64,000 nucleotides of DNA from the NCBI RefSeq assembly GCF_003444775.1, contig NZ_CP021081.1, positions 131,001 to 195,000 on the forward strand, read 5' to 3'. The position numbers and the translations under genes are program-made. Positions within the stretch are counted from its first letter, which is position 1; every line of letters begins with the position of its first letter. The notes below the pieces were generated by a model. That model saw only the letters and a list, made by a program, of their open reading frames with translations. It did no database searches and was not told the DNA's origin. This DNA is from Deinococcus ficus (GTDB taxonomy: Bacteria; Deinococcota; Deinococci; Deinococcales; Deinococcaceae). Below, in pieces: positions 21,183 to 32,197 of this stretch.

Positions 21183-23984
21183 GTGAACCCCAAATCCTCC
21201 CCTCTCCTGATCCTGATTCTCAGCCTGCTGTGCGCCCTGGGCGGCACGTGGGCGCAGGGCGCACCGACCCCGGCCGGTACCGTCATCAGCAACCAGGTGG
21301 AAGCGGAGTACAGTTCCCCCGTCACCGGCCAGCCCGAAACCGTACGCTCCAACGCCGTCCGCACGATCGTGCAGGCCGTGTGCGCCGTGAGCGTCACCCC
21401 GGACGGCACCGTGCAGCAGCCCGGACAGACCGCTCTGCGCCTGCCCGGTGAGGGCGCCGCGTTCGCCTACGTCCTCACGAACGCCGGGAACGACACCTTC
21501 ACCCTGCCGGTCGGTGCGCGCGTGGAGGCCGGCAGCGCGGCCACGCCGGCCGTGCAGGTCGTGGTGGACACCAATGGCAACGGCACGCCGGACAGCGGCG
21601 AGCCGGACGTCACCAGCGTCACCCTGGCCGCCAGTGCGGGCGCGCGGCTGCTGCTGGTCGTGGACGCCGTGGCCGCGCAGGGCGACACCTTCGTGAACCT
21701 GACTGCCTTCTGCGCCGGCGGTCAGGCGGCCGACACGAACAACGTCAGCGTGGTCCGCGTCGGCCCGCCCGCCGCGCTGGTCGTGGAAAAGACCTTCACG
21801 CCCACCCTGGTCCGCCCCGGGGTGGAAAGCACCGTGACCGTCACCGTACGCAATGCCGGGCAGGGAGAGAGCCGCGAGGTCGTCCTGACCGACCTGCTGG
21901 ACGACCAGCTCACCCAGGGGCTGGCGTTCGTGCCCGGCAGCGCCCGCGTGAGCGCCAGCAGCGTGGAATACACCACCGACACCACCACCTGGAGCGAGGC
22001 GGAGCAGGCGCCCGTGCGCGGCGTGCGCGCCCGCGTGCCCAGCCTCGCTCCCGGCGCGGCCCTCACCCTCACCTTCCGGATGCTGGCCGGCGCCTCGGCC
22101 GAGAACCGCGATATCCGCAACGTCGCCACCGCCCGGACGGGCGCCGACGCCGTCACTGGCAGCGCCACCCTGAGCGTCCGCTACCAGCCAGTCGTCGCCA
22201 TCGGCCCGGTCGGCGCGCCCAAAGCGCCGGAGGGTACCGCCGCGGACACGCAGACCCGAGCGTTCGCGATCACCGGCCAGACCGTGTGCTTTGACCACAC
22301 CGCGCTGAACGCCGGGGACGTGCGCGACACGTACCGCATCACGGTGAGCGGCGTGCCGGCCGAGAGCATCACCCTGCTCGGCACGGACGGCCAGCCCCTC
22401 GCGCAGCCGTTCCCGCTGGACCCCCAGGCCACCACCCTGGTCCGCGTGTGTTACGCCCTCACCCAGGCCTCCCCGGTGGACGCGGTGGTCACCATCACCG
22501 GCGAGCGCGGCACCCGCAACGCCACCCGCGACCAGATCACCCAGGTCGAGACGGCCAGCCCCGAACTCACCAAGAGCTACCGCGCCTGGACGACCACCGA
22601 CACGGGCACGCCGACCGAGGTGCCGCAGGGCCGCTCGGTCGTGCCGGGCGACACGGTCACGTACACCCTGAGCGTCACCAACCCCTACGCCCGCCCCCTG
22701 GCGGACGTGGTGCTCACGGACCCGCTGCCTGCCCAGGTGGACTTCGTGAGCGCCACCGCCGGCGGGCAGGTCAGCGGCCAGCCTGGCACGCAGACGGTTC
22801 GCTGGACGCTCGGCACGCTGGCCGCCGGGGAGACCCGGCAGGTGGCCGTGACCACCCGCGTCACCGAGCGCGCCGTGGACGGCGAGGCGCTGAAGAACGT
22901 GTTTCAGATGGTGACCAGCGACCTGCCGCTCCCCACGCCCTTCACCAGCAATGAGGTCGTTACGCCCGTCTGGAAGGCGCAGCTGCTGATCGAGAAGCTC
23001 GTCAACCGCCAGCAGGTGACCTTCGGCGACCGCGTCACCTACACCCTGCGCATCACCAACGCGTCCCGCACCACCGCCATCGTGGACGCCCAGATCATCG
23101 ACACCCCCCCGGTCGGCCTGCAGTACATCCCGAACACCAGCACCCTGGACGGCCAGCCGCTGGACGACCCGGCCCTGACGGAGGGCAGCATGACCTGGCA
23201 GGTCGCGCAGATTCCTGCAGGCGGCACCATCGTCATCACCTACCAGTCCCGCGTCACCCCGGCCGCCGGCGGCGTGCTGGTGAACTACGTGCAGGTGGTC
23301 GGGAACGGCGCGGGCGGCGTGGCCAAGGCCATCGCCAGCAACCGCGCCCAGGCCGTCACCCGCCTGGCCCCGCTGACCTTCGCGCCCGCCGGGGACATCG
23401 TGGGCCTGGTGTATGTGGACCGCAACCGCAACGGCCAGTTCGACCCGTACCTGGACACCCCGGTCCTGCGCGCCCGCGTTCTGCTGGCCGGGGGCCGCGA
23501 GGTGACCACCGACGCGGCCGGCCGGTACAGCTTCACGAACGTTCCGCTGGGTACCCACGCGCTGCGCCTGGATCCGAACAGCGCCCCCTACGCACCTCTG
23601 GATCTGCCCGGTCAGGGCGGTCTGGGCGGCACCCGCACCGTGCAGGTGCGCGGCCTGACCGGCGTGGACTTCCCGCTCGCGCCGGTCGGCGGGGAGATCA
23701 CGGCGCTGCGCCGCACCACCCTGACCGTGAACGGCACCCGCGTGGAGAAGGTCGTGTACGCCGTCCCCGAAGGGTACGTGGTGACGCTGCGCATCGTGAG
23801 CCCGGTTTCCCGGGACGACTTCACGCTGACCGACCCTCTGCCGGCCCGCGCCGCCCTGAAAGACGGCCGCAATACCTGGACCGGTACGCTTCCCTCCGGT
23901 GAGACAAACCTCACATACCTGTTCACCTGGGACGGCGAGGCCCGCGCCGCGACCACCGACCCGACCATGACCTGGAGGAACTGA
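21183..23984 (+). CDS. secreted multi-DUF11 protein with SdrD-B-like module, 933 aa
   Basis: The GTG at 21183 is chosen because AAGGAG lies five bases ahead; the GTG at 21177 overlaps that site. The signal peptide MNPKSSPLLILILSLLCALGGTWAQ is clear. The mature protein contains at least three DUF11 modules, at about 195-330, 460-590 and 598-720, each with VTYTL.VTN and VLTDPLP-like strands. An SdrD-B-like module follows at about 737-797 (GLVYVDRNRNGQFDP ... DAAGRYSFTNVPLGTHALRL), then a last beta domain. A calcium-type loop DTNGNGTPDSGE is at 129-140. It is separated by only two bases from the next gene, so the two products are probably made together. Confidence 0.85.
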   Translation: MNPKSSPLLILILSLLCALGGTWAQGAPTPAGTVISNQVEAEYSSPVTGQPETVRSNAVRTIVQAVCAVSVTPDGTVQQPGQTALRLPGEGAAFAYVLTNAGNDTFTLPVGARVEAGSAATPAVQVVVDTNGNGTPDSGEPDVTSVTLAASAGARLLLVVDAVAAQGDTFVNLTAFCAGGQAADTNNVSVVRVGPPAALVVEKTFTPTLVRPGVESTVTVTVRNAGQGESREVVLTDLLDDQLTQGLAFVPGSARVSASSVEYTTDTTTWSEAEQAPVRGVRARVPSLAPGAALTLTFRMLAGASAENRDIRNVATARTGADAVTGSATLSVRYQPVVAIGPVGAPKAPEGTAADTQTRAFAITGQTVCFDHTALNAGDVRDTYRITVSGVPAESITLLGTDGQPLAQPFPLDPQATTLVRVCYALTQASPVDAVVTITGERGTRNATRDQITQVETASPELTKSYRAWTTTDTGTPTEVPQGRSVVPGDTVTYTLSVTNPYARPLADVVLTDPLPAQVDFVSATAGGQVSGQPGTQTVRWTLGTLAAGETRQVAVTTRVTERAVDGEALKNVFQMVTSDLPLPTPFTSNEVVTPVWKAQLLIEKLVNRQQVTFGDRVTYTLRITNASRTTAIVDAQIIDTPPVGLQYIPNTSTLDGQPLDDPALTEGSMTWQVAQIPAGGTIVITYQSRVTPAAGGVLVNYVQVVGNGAGGVAKAIASNRAQAVTRLAPLTFAPAGDIVGLVYVDRNRNGQFDPYLDTPVLRARVLLAGGREVTTDAAGRYSFTNVPLGTHALRLDPNSAPYAPLDLPGQGGLGGTRTVQVRGLTGVDFPLAPVGGEITALRRTTLTVNGTRVEKVVYAVPEGYVVTLRIVSPVSRDDFTLTDPLPARAALKDGRNTWTGTLPSGETNLTYLFTWDGEARAATTDPTMTWRN

Positions 23985-23986
23985 GC

Positions 23987-26900
23987 GTGCCCGCCCCCCT
24001 GCCCCGACTCGCGTTGACGCTCACCGCCCTGCTGGCCGCCGGGCCGGCCGCCGGCGCCCAGACCCTCAGCTCCAGCCTTCCCCTGACCAGCATCGGTGAC
24101 GCGCTGCGCTGGCAGGTCGGTGACCAGACCCTCCAGCTCACCGTGCCCGTCAGCGGCCGCGTCCGGCTGGACCTGTACAGCCCCCGCGTGGACCCCCGCG
24201 ACTACCGCAGCGACACCTACTACGGCGACGAACGCTACGACCCCCGCTCGGCCGCGCCGGTCACGACCACCTTCACGCTCGTGGACGCGCAGGGCCGCGC
24301 GCTGCTCACCCGGACCTTCATGCCCGGCGCGCACGCCTGGGAACCCCTGCTCGACCTGAACCTGCCCGCCGGCACGTACGCCCTGCGGGTCGCCACCCAG
24401 GGCAACGGCAAGAACACCTTCGCCGTGCGCCTGGCCGGCACGGCCGCCACCCTCAGCGCCGGGCAGCTCACCGTGAACGTCCACGCCCGCGACTGGGTGC
24501 CGGCCCTGAACGTCACCACCGACGGCCCCGGGCACACCCTGCGCCTGTACGACGGCGACGGCCCCCACGAGCTCGAAGCGCGGCTGCGTGACCCCCAGGG
24601 CCGCGTGCTGCCCCTCCCGGTAGGCGCGGACCTCACCGCCACCGACCTGCCGCTGCCCGCCCAGCCCGGCGAGTACACCGTGGAACTCCGCCAGCCGGCC
24701 GGGGCCACGCAGTACAGCAACTCGGTGGGCTTCACGCTGCTGCGCGGCGGCCAGCCCCGCCCCCTGACCGTCGCGCAGCTCGACCAGACCGGCCTGCTCG
24801 CCCTGAACGCCGAACTGCTGCTTCCTGGCGGCCCGCAGCCCACCCGCGTGACCGCCACGCTGAACGGTCAGCCCGTCACCGTGGACGGCCAGCTGCAGGT
24901 GCGCGTGCCCGCCGGGGAGTACGCCCTTCAGCCCGCCGCGGTGCCCGGCGCGGACGTCACCGTGGACCGTGCCGCCCTGACCGTGCCCCGCGGCGGCCGC
25001 ACCCAGGCGACCCTGCAGGTCCGGCCACAGGTGGCCCTGACCCTCACGCCCGACAAGACCGAGGTCTGCCCCGGCGACACCGTCGCCTTCACCGCGCGGG
25101 CCACCACGGCCTTCACCGGCGACCTGCCCGTGACCCTCACCCTGGACGCCCCCGGGCTGAACGTGGCCGGCGGCCGCACCCAGGGCCCCCTGACCGCCGG
25201 CACGCCCACCGAACTGCGCCTCAGCGGGGTGGTCACCGAAGGCGCGCCCGTCACCGCCACCGCCCAGCTGCCCGGCTGGAGCGCCCCGCAGACGGTGACC
25301 ATCACGGTCCTGCCCGGCCGCACGCCCCTGCAGCTGGCCCGCGCGCCGCTGGCTGACGCGCCGCTGGGTGACGAGGTGACCGTCACCCTGACCGTGCGCA
25401 ACACCGGCGGCGAACCCGCCGCGTACACCCTGCGCGACGAACCCGGCGCGGGCCTGGAGACACTCGAGGCCCCCCTCTTCACCGGCACACTCCAGCCCGG
25501 CGAGGAACGCGCCCTGAGCTACCGCGCCCGCGTCCGGTCGGCCGGCACGCTGGCCCTGACCGCCACCCTGACTACCCCCGGCTGCGCCGCCCCGCAGCAG
25601 GTGAGCGGGCAACTGCTCGCGCAGCCCCCCGTCCCCCAGCCGGCGCCCCTGCCGTCCCCCGCGCCAGCCGGTGAGACCGCCGCGGGGACGCCCGTTGCCA
25701 CCCGCAGCAGCACCGTCACCCTGCCCTTCGACGCGCCCGGCCACGCCCTGAGCGTCACCGTTGCGCACGCCACGCCGGACGGCAGCGCGTACATGCCCGG
25801 CAGCAGCCGCCTGAACGGCCAGCCCCTGCCCGACCCACTGCGCGGCCCCAGTGGACGCCTGTACTGGGTGCTCCCACGCACCGCCGGCCAGAGCCGCGAT
25901 CCGCAGAGCGTGCAGCGCGGCGTGCTCACCTACGACCTCGCGCACGAGGGATCGCTGGGTGCCCTGCCTGCCCCTGCCCTGATGATCCGCCTCGGCGGCG
26001 AACGCACCGAGGTGCTCGAAGGCAGCCTGGACCCCCGCGACCTGGCCGCCGCCCAGCCCCTTGCCGCGTCCACCCAGGTCCAGAACGCCGAGAACGATGG
26101 CGCCATTCGGCTGCCGTTGCAGGGCGCCCAGGTGCGCGTCCGCGACCGCGTGAGCGTGGTCGTGGAAGAACCCCAGGCCCAGCCCCTCCCCCTGACCGTG
26201 AATGGACAACCCGTCTCCCGGGACGCCATCGGTGAAACCACCGAGGACGGCCCCCGTGGTGTGCGCCGCCTGACGTACGTCGGCGTGCCCCTCCAGATCG
26301 GCGTCAATGTCTTGCAGGCCGGCGGCAGCACGGTCACCGTCTACCGCGTGGGCGACACCGCCCGTGTGGAGATCACCCCTCTGGCCCTGACCGCCGACGG
26401 CAGCACCCCCCTGCGCCTGCGCGTCCGCACCCTGGACGCCGACGGGTACCGCACGCCGCAGGACACCCTGACCATCCGCACCAACCTGGAACCGCAAACT
26501 CCTTCCGCCGCCCCCCGCACCGAGGGCTACCAGCTGCGCCTCACGGACGGCGAGGGCATCCTGGAACTTCAGCCGCAGTCGGCCCCCACCAGCCTGCAGG
26601 TGGACGTGCTGCTCGGGGACCGTGTGCTCACCTCCCGGTTTGAAGTCAACCCGGACGACAGCCGCGTCGGGGTCGGCGTGGTCAGCGCCACCCTGGGCCT
26701 GGACGGCACCCTGAACCTGGATGACGACCTGACCTGGCAGGCCCGCGCCAGCTACGAAGGCCCCCTGCTGGGCGGGAAGGTGTACGTCGCCGCCGACAAG
26801 GACGGCCTGCCGACCGACCGTGACACCCTGAACCGCTACAGCGTCACCGGGGACAGCAGCGTGGAGACCGTGCCCCTCCAGGGCCTGGACCCCGTGGCGT

Positions 26901-28843
26901 TCACGTACGACCACCCGGCCTTCCGCGTGCAGTACCGCCAGACCGCCCTGCCCATCGACGTGCTTCCGGTCGGCGAGCAGCTCACGGCGCTGACCGCCTA
27001 CAGCAAGACCAATCCGCAGGTGTCCGGGTTCGTGGCCTTCGTGCCCGCTGACCGGATCACGGACGAGGTCGTGCAGCCCGAAGGCACCCGCCTCGTGCGG
27101 CTCGCGCGGGGCGACATCACGCCCGGCAGCGAAACCCTGGAGCTCGTGACCCTGGAACCCGGCACCGGCAAGGAACTCGGCCGCCGCACCCTGATCCGCA
27201 ACGTGGACTACCAGCTGGACCACGCCACCGGCATCGTCACCCTGACCCGCGCCCTGGACCCCTTCGACACCGACCTGAACGCCCAGGTCATCGTGGCCGC
27301 GTACCGCATCAACGACGGCCTGCAAAACCGCCAGCTCGCGTACGGCGCGCAGGTGAAGTACGCCGGCCCGCACTTCACGGTGGGCGCCGCCCTGGTCAAT
27401 TTGGACGGCACCGTCACCACCGGCGCCCGCGCCACTTTCGACAACGGCACCACCCGCGCCGCCGGTCTCCTCGCGTACTCCGGCGGCGTGCAGGCCAGCG
27501 TGGACGCCGGCACCCGCTTCAGCGTCGCCGGGCGGCCCGGCACCATCACCGGCCGCGTCCGGTACCAGGACCTGGGGTACGGCGGCCTGGGGAAATTCAC
27601 CCCTGGCCTGAACGCCAGCCTGAACCTGGACGCGCGCCTCGCTCCGCAGCTGCGTCTTGTGACCGACGCCGAGTACCACAGCACCTTCACGCCCGGTCCG
27701 GCCGGGGGGACGCTGGTCACCGCCCAGGGCGGCAGCGTGAGCGCCCGCGCCGAGTACCTGTTCCAGCCCTTCAATGTCGGGGCCGGCCTGAAAGCCGGGA
27801 TGGGCGACGTCGCGGGCCTGAGCGGCATCCTCAGCGCCGGGTACCACCGCGACCCGCTGGACGTGGACGTCATCCACACCCAGCCCTTCACCGGGACCGC
27901 CGCCCCCGAGACGGTCTTTACCGCCCGGTACCGCCTGAACGATCATCTGAGTCTGGGCTTCACCGACAAGATCACCTGGGGCGTCGGGCAGGCCGCAACC
28001 CTGGCCCTGGAAGGCGCGCTCGGGCTGATCAACTACTCCGCCGCGTACGACCTGCCCACCGCCAGCGGCCAGGGCAACCGCGCCCGCTTCGGCGTGACCA
28101 CCCGCCTTCCCCTCACCGACCGCCTCAGCGCCGGCCTGCGCGGCAACGTCACCCAGGACTTCACCGCCGGGCGCACCGATCTGGGCGCCGGCCTTGACCT
28201 GAACTACCGCACCGACCGCGTCAGCGCCGGACTCGGCACCGACGTCACGTACGCCATCGGCGGCACCCGGCCGGGCGTCAGCACCGTGATCCGCGCCGGC
28301 CTCGCCGGGACCGTCACCGACGAACTCACCCTCAGCGCCGACGGCCTCGCCGAATTCGGCGTGCGCGGCACCGGCGCGCGCCTCGCCCTCGGATACGCCT
28401 ACCGCGGCCGCACCGTTAACAGCCTGGGCGTCGTCCGGTACGTGCAGGGCAGCCTCGCCGGCGGCAACCCGGAATTCAGCAGCAACCTCAGCGCCGAGTA
28501 CCGCCAGCCCACCTTCGCCGTACGCGGCGCCCTCGACACCCGCACGCTGCTCAACGACACCGACACCTTCACCGCCCAGGGCAGCCTGAACGGCACGTAC
28601 TACGTCACCCGCACCCTCGGCCTCGGCGCCTGGGCCCATTACCTCACCCAGCCCAGCAGCCAGACCAGCGTCCTCGGGTACGGCCTGGAAGCCAGTTACA
28701 ACGTCCTGCCCGGCACGTGGCTTACCGCCGGATACAACCTGTCCGGCTTCGACGGCATCAGCAAGACCCTCTACACCCGCCCCGGCCTGTACCTGCGGCT
28801 GGACCTGACCGTGGACGACACCGTGTTCGGAGGACAGAAGTGA
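23987..28843 (+). CDS. giant secreted protein with C-terminal outer-membrane beta-barrel, 1618 aa
   Basis: GTG start two bases after the preceding stop. A signal peptide (1-24, ending AAGAQ) leads into a long series of beta-sandwich modules. One near 445-540 is DUF11-like ([23 protein letters not shown]). A Pro-rich linker lies at about 553-570 and an Ig-like module at about 800-850. From about residue 1115 to the end, the sequence alternates short amphipathic strands and turns ([21 protein letters not shown] ... [10 protein letters not shown]). This is the pattern of a large outer-membrane beta-barrel of roughly 500 residues. The inferred role is to anchor or assemble the neighbouring DUF11 proteins at the outer membrane. 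No enzyme motif was seen. Confidence 0.82.
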   Translation: MPAPLPRLALTLTALLAAGPAAGAQTLSSSLPLTSIGDALRWQVGDQTLQLTVPVSGRVRLDLYSPRVDPRDYRSDTYYGDERYDPRSAAPVTTTFTLVDAQGRALLTRTFMPGAHAWEPLLDLNLPAGTYALRVATQGNGKNTFAVRLAGTAATLSAGQLTVNVHARDWVPALNVTTDGPGHTLRLYDGDGPHELEARLRDPQGRVLPLPVGADLTATDLPLPAQPGEYTVELRQPAGATQYSNSVGFTLLRGGQPRPLTVAQLDQTGLLALNAELLLPGGPQPTRVTATLNGQPVTVDGQLQVRVPAGEYALQPAAVPGADVTVDRAALTVPRGGRTQATLQVRPQVALTLTPDKTEVCPGDTVAFTARATTAFTGDLPVTLTLDAPGLNVAGGRTQGPLTAGTPTELRLSGVVTEGAPVTATAQLPGWSAPQTVTITVLPGRTPLQLARAPLADAPLGDEVTVTLTVRNTGGEPAAYTLRDEPGAGLETLEAPLFTGTLQPGEERALSYRARVRSAGTLALTATLTTPGCAAPQQVSGQLLAQPPVPQPAPLPSPAPAGETAAGTPVATRSSTVTLPFDAPGHALSVTVAHATPDGSAYMPGSSRLNGQPLPDPLRGPSGRLYWVLPRTAGQSRDPQSVQRGVLTYDLAHEGSLGALPAPALMIRLGGERTEVLEGSLDPRDLAAAQPLAASTQVQNAENDGAIRLPLQGAQVRVRDRVSVVVEEPQAQPLPLTVNGQPVSRDAIGETTEDGPRGVRRLTYVGVPLQIGVNVLQAGGSTVTVYRVGDTARVEITPLALTADGSTPLRLRVRTLDADGYRTPQDTLTIRTNLEPQTPSAAPRTEGYQLRLTDGEGILELQPQSAPTSLQVDVLLGDRVLTSRFEVNPDDSRVGVGVVSATLGLDGTLNLDDDLTWQARASYEGPLLGGKVYVAADKDGLPTDRDTLNRYSVTGDSSVETVPLQGLDPVAFTYDHPAFRVQYRQTALPIDVLPVGEQLTALTAYSKTNPQVSGFVAFVPADRITDEVVQPEGTRLVRLARGDITPGSETLELVTLEPGTGKELGRRTLIRNVDYQLDHATGIVTLTRALDPFDTDLNAQVIVAAYRINDGLQNRQLAYGAQVKYAGPHFTVGAALVNLDGTVTTGARATFDNGTTRAAGLLAYSGGVQASVDAGTRFSVAGRPGTITGRVRYQDLGYGGLGKFTPGLNASLNLDARLAPQLRLVTDAEYHSTFTPGPAGGTLVTAQGGSVSARAEYLFQPFNVGAGLKAGMGDVAGLSGILSAGYHRDPLDVDVIHTQPFTGTAAPETVFTARYRLNDHLSLGFTDKITWGVGQAATLALEGALGLINYSAAYDLPTASGQGNRARFGVTTRLPLTDRLSAGLRGNVTQDFTAGRTDLGAGLDLNYRTDRVSAGLGTDVTYAIGGTRPGVSTVIRAGLAGTVTDELTLSADGLAEFGVRGTGARLALGYAYRGRTVNSLGVVRYVQGSLAGGNPEFSSNLSAEYRQPTFAVRGALDTRTLLNDTDTFTAQGSLNGTYYVTRTLGLGAWAHYLTQPSSQTSVLGYGLEASYNVLPGTWLTAGYNLSGFDGISKTLYTRPGLYLRLDLTVDDTVFGGQK

Positions 28844-31800
28844 ACATGCGAGCCCCCCGCCTCCTTCGTCGCCTGGGCGCCGTCCTGGCACCGCTCGCGC
28901 TGCTGCTGGGCGCGGGGCAGGCGACCGCCGCGCCTCAGCTGTCCGTCACGCCGATCACCTGGAACGTCATCGGACTGGACAGTAACAAGGTCAACGAGGG
29001 CCCCGACATCTTCCCCGTGGGCGTGCGCGTCTGCAACACCGGCGACGCGGTTGCCACCGGCGTGAAAGCGGACTTCGCGTGGGTGAACCCAGCGAACACC
29101 GCCATCACCCTGATCGGCCAGTCCAGCATCGCCCTGCAGGACCTGCCCGCGGGCCCGGCACCGCTGCACCCCAACGACCTGTCCCGCGTGCCCACCAACT
29201 GCCAGGACGCCTACTTCAACGTGCGGATCACCCGCACGGTCAGCGCGTTCTCCACCTGGGTCAGCCGGACGGCCACCCCGGCCCAGCGCAACACCAGCAC
29301 GTACCTCATCACCGCCTCGGCCACCGGCGCATCCCCGGTCAGTACGCCCTCCCCGCGCGAACTGTTCGTGGAGAAAATTCAGTCGCAGAACCGCAATGAG
29401 GTGACTTCCTTCAGCGTGGTGTCCGGCGCCAGCAACGCCAGTGCCGGGCAGGTGCTGCAGCTGCGTCTGGAAGCGAACACCTCGACCGGGTACCTGCAGT
29501 TGGAAAACTACCCGATCCTGCTGAACACCGTGTTCCAGATTCTGGACGTGCAGACCACATACAACAATCCGGCTGGATCCACGAACAGCACCGCCTACGC
29601 CGACGCCTGCGGCTGGATCAACGACCCGGCCAGCGCCGACTACCTGCAGAACGCCGGTGGCGCCTACTGCAACGGCCCGGACCATTACGGCGGCGGAATC
29701 GGAGGACGCATGGTCTCTATTTACACCGTGCGCGTGCTGAGCGGCGCCGTAAGCACCATCAACAACGTCATCTACGACCTGTCCGGCGGCAGCTACCACT
29801 ACAACTCCGACTACAACGGCGGCCAGCCGACCGTCACGATCACCTCCCGCGCGGCGGACCTCACCCTGCAGAAGACGGCCAGCGCCCCCGCCTTCACGGT
29901 CGGCGGCACGGTCAGCTTCACGTTCGCAGTGAAGGCCACGGGCGCCGACGTGTACGGCAAAACCACCATCACCGACCCGCTGCCGGCTGGCCTGACCCTC
30001 CCGGACGGCCCGGTAAGCCTCACGGGCGCCGGAGCCAGCAACTGGTCCTGCACCTCCCTGAACAACACCCTGACCTGCACCAGCACGAACAGCACCGGCG
30101 TGAACGCCGCGCCCCTGATCCTGGAGGGGGCCAGCAGCGTGTTCACCGTGAACGGCATCAAGGTCACGGCCGACGCGCTGCCCAGCGTCACGAACACCGC
30201 CTCGGTCAGCAACCCCTTCGAAAACCCCTCGGCTACCGGGAACAACACGGGCAGCGTGACCATTCCCGTAACCCAGCCGGCGGCCGGCGTCTCGGCGTGC
30301 GTGGCGGCCGGCGGCACCCTGGGCAGCCAGAACCGCTTCACGTACCTCAGCAACGGCACGTTCGGCACGATGACGTCGAGCACTTCCTACCGCGATCTCG
30401 ATGCCGCGGTCAAGGTGAGTGGAGGATATACGTTCGCAGGAGCTTCCCCAGCCGGCGGCGCTGGCAACTACCTCGTTCCAGAGGGCCTCTATGTGATCAC
30501 TCCTCCATCCAGGAGTGGCCAGTTGCTGAACCAGTACGGCCCTTGGGCCGCCTATTATGGGCACACAGATGTCACTGCCTCAGATGCCTATCTGGCCGTG
30601 AACGGCCTGGTGAACAAGGCCGGCACCATCCTGCAGGCGAACGTTCCCGTGACTGCCGCCACGGTCTACGAGTTCGGCGTGTGGAGCCGCTCCACCCACC
30701 TGGCGTCCTCGCAGTTCGGCGGGGTGGGGCAGGAGGTCAAGATCGTGCTGTCGGGCACGCCCGGCACGCAGCCGCAGGTCAGCCAGCAGGCGCCGAACGT
30801 GCTCAGGGGCAGTCCCTGGACGCTCAACTCGCTGCTGCTGAACTCCGGGAACGCCACCAGTCTGCTCGTGGCCCTCGGCAACGCTGCCAGCGCCCAGGAA
30901 GGCAACGACTTCTACCTGGACGACCTGTACGTGGTGACCTGCACCCTGCCGGCCGGCACGGTGAGCGGCCGGGTCTTCAATGACCTCAACCGCAACGGCG
31001 TGCAGGATGCCGGCGAGGGAGGCATTCAGGGCGTGACCGTGCAGGCCACCGACCGCAACGGGGCTGCCCTGACCGCCGTAACGGACGCCGCGGGCCTGTA
31101 CACGTTCACCGGACTGCCGGCCGCGCTGGGCACGTACACCGTGCAGGTCCTGCTCTCTTCCGCCCCCCTGAGCACCATGACCGCCACGACCTCCACCGTC
31201 ACCACTGGCGTGACGGTCACGCCCGCTGCGACCACTGCCGGGGGGAACTTCGGGTACGCCGTCGCGCCGGCCTTCACGATCACGAAGCAGGCCAGCACCA
31301 CCCTGCTGCGCGTGTCGGACACGGCGAATTCCCTGACGATGACACCCGGGCAGTTCACCTACACCATTACGGTCCGCAACACCGGCGGCAGCGCCGCCAC
31401 GGGTGCCCGGGTGACGGACGTGCTGCCGGCCGGCCTGACGTACGTGGCCGGGTCCACGACGGGCACCCCGGGGCCGGGCGAGCCGGCCGTGACCGGCGTG
31501 ACGTCCGGTCCGGTGACGCAGCAGCGGCTGGAATTCACGCTGCCCACGCTGGCGGCGGGCGCGCAGCAGGTGTTCACGTTCACGGTGACGCCCACCGTGA
31601 CGCGTGACACGGCGCAGTCGGCCTTCCTGAACACGGCCACCGTGAGCCTGAGCGGGGTGACCCCGGCGACCAGTGCCGCGACCCGCACGGAGGTGCTGTA
31701 CGTGAAGCTGGTGAAGGGCGTGCGGAACGTGACGCGCAACGAGGCCGCGTTCGGCACGACGTCTGGCGGCACGCCCGGGGACGTGCTGGAGTACTGCATC

Positions 31801-32094
31801 AGTTTCTACAACTACAGTTCGCTGGCGCTCGTGAAGTTCCAGATTCAGGATGTCATCCCGGCGAACACCACGGCCCTGCTGACCGGGTACGACGCGGAGG
31901 AACCCTCGGCGACGACCGGGTTCGGGGTGCGGGTGCAGCGGCCGGACGTGCCTTCCTACCAGCTGAGTTCCGGAGACACGAGTGACCTGACCGTGCCGGG
32001 CGCCAGCCTGACCGCCGTGCGGATGACGACGAATCTGGGCACGTTGGCGCTGGCCGATCAGGGCCGCACCTGCTTCCGGGTGACGGTGAAGTAA
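28840..32094 (+). CDS. secreted DUF11/SdrD-B protein with jelly-roll-like domain, 1084 aa
   Basis: The GTG at 28840 overlaps the preceding stop (GTGA) and sits five bases after GGAGGA; the ATG at 28846 is the alternative. The signal peptide ends near GAGQATAA. Visible modules are a DUF11 domain at about 340-460, a carbohydrate-binding-like beta domain at about 490-705 (GTFGTMTSS ... [16 protein letters not shown] ... [12 protein letters not shown]), an SdrD-B-like module at about 707-770 with the calcium-type loop [12 protein letters not shown] (715-726), and a second DUF11 domain at about 800-930. Codon use softens between about 30400 and 30600, inside the carbohydrate-binding-like part. It is the last gene of the cluster and is followed by a terminator. 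Confidence 0.83.
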   Translation: MNMRAPRLLRRLGAVLAPLALLLGAGQATAAPQLSVTPITWNVIGLDSNKVNEGPDIFPVGVRVCNTGDAVATGVKADFAWVNPANTAITLIGQSSIALQDLPAGPAPLHPNDLSRVPTNCQDAYFNVRITRTVSAFSTWVSRTATPAQRNTSTYLITASATGASPVSTPSPRELFVEKIQSQNRNEVTSFSVVSGASNASAGQVLQLRLEANTSTGYLQLENYPILLNTVFQILDVQTTYNNPAGSTNSTAYADACGWINDPASADYLQNAGGAYCNGPDHYGGGIGGRMVSIYTVRVLSGAVSTINNVIYDLSGGSYHYNSDYNGGQPTVTITSRAADLTLQKTASAPAFTVGGTVSFTFAVKATGADVYGKTTITDPLPAGLTLPDGPVSLTGAGASNWSCTSLNNTLTCTSTNSTGVNAAPLILEGASSVFTVNGIKVTADALPSVTNTASVSNPFENPSATGNNTGSVTIPVTQPAAGVSACVAAGGTLGSQNRFTYLSNGTFGTMTSSTSYRDLDAAVKVSGGYTFAGASPAGGAGNYLVPEGLYVITPPSRSGQLLNQYGPWAAYYGHTDVTASDAYLAVNGLVNKAGTILQANVPVTAATVYEFGVWSRSTHLASSQFGGVGQEVKIVLSGTPGTQPQVSQQAPNVLRGSPWTLNSLLLNSGNATSLLVALGNAASAQEGNDFYLDDLYVVTCTLPAGTVSGRVFNDLNRNGVQDAGEGGIQGVTVQATDRNGAALTAVTDAAGLYTFTGLPAALGTYTVQVLLSSAPLSTMTATTSTVTTGVTVTPAATTAGGNFGYAVAPAFTITKQASTTLLRVSDTANSLTMTPGQFTYTITVRNTGGSAATGARVTDVLPAGLTYVAGSTTGTPGPGEPAVTGVTSGPVTQQRLEFTLPTLAAGAQQVFTFTVTPTVTRDTAQSAFLNTATVSLSGVTPATSAATRTEVLYVKLVKGVRNVTRNEAAFGTTSGGTPGDVLEYCISFYNYSSLALVKFQIQDVIPANTTALLTGYDAEEPSATTGFGVRVQRPDVPSYQLSSGDTSDLTVPGASLTAVRMTTNLGTLALADQGRTCFRVTVK

Positions 32095-32109
32095 CCCGCG
32101 AGCCTGGGG

Positions 32110-32149
32110 AGGCAGGGAGCGCCGGCCGTGGCGGCTCCTGCCTTCTTTT
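32110..32149 (+). terminator. terminator of the surface cluster
   Basis: Hairpin with arms AGGCAGG / CCTGCCT and further GC pairing inside, followed by TCTTTTG. Confidence 0.75.
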
Positions 32150-32197
32150 GTCTGTCCGGCACGCTGCGCGGCGGGGCCTTGCCTCTACACTGGGCCG

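Noticed and set aside
23612..28891. A 1759-codon open frame on the minus strand opposite the giant barrel protein
   Set aside because: It is the mirror of a high-GC coding frame: Gly/Val/Ala/Gln-rich with no domain, signal or ribosome binding site, while the plus strand encodes a protein with a signal peptide and recognisable modules.
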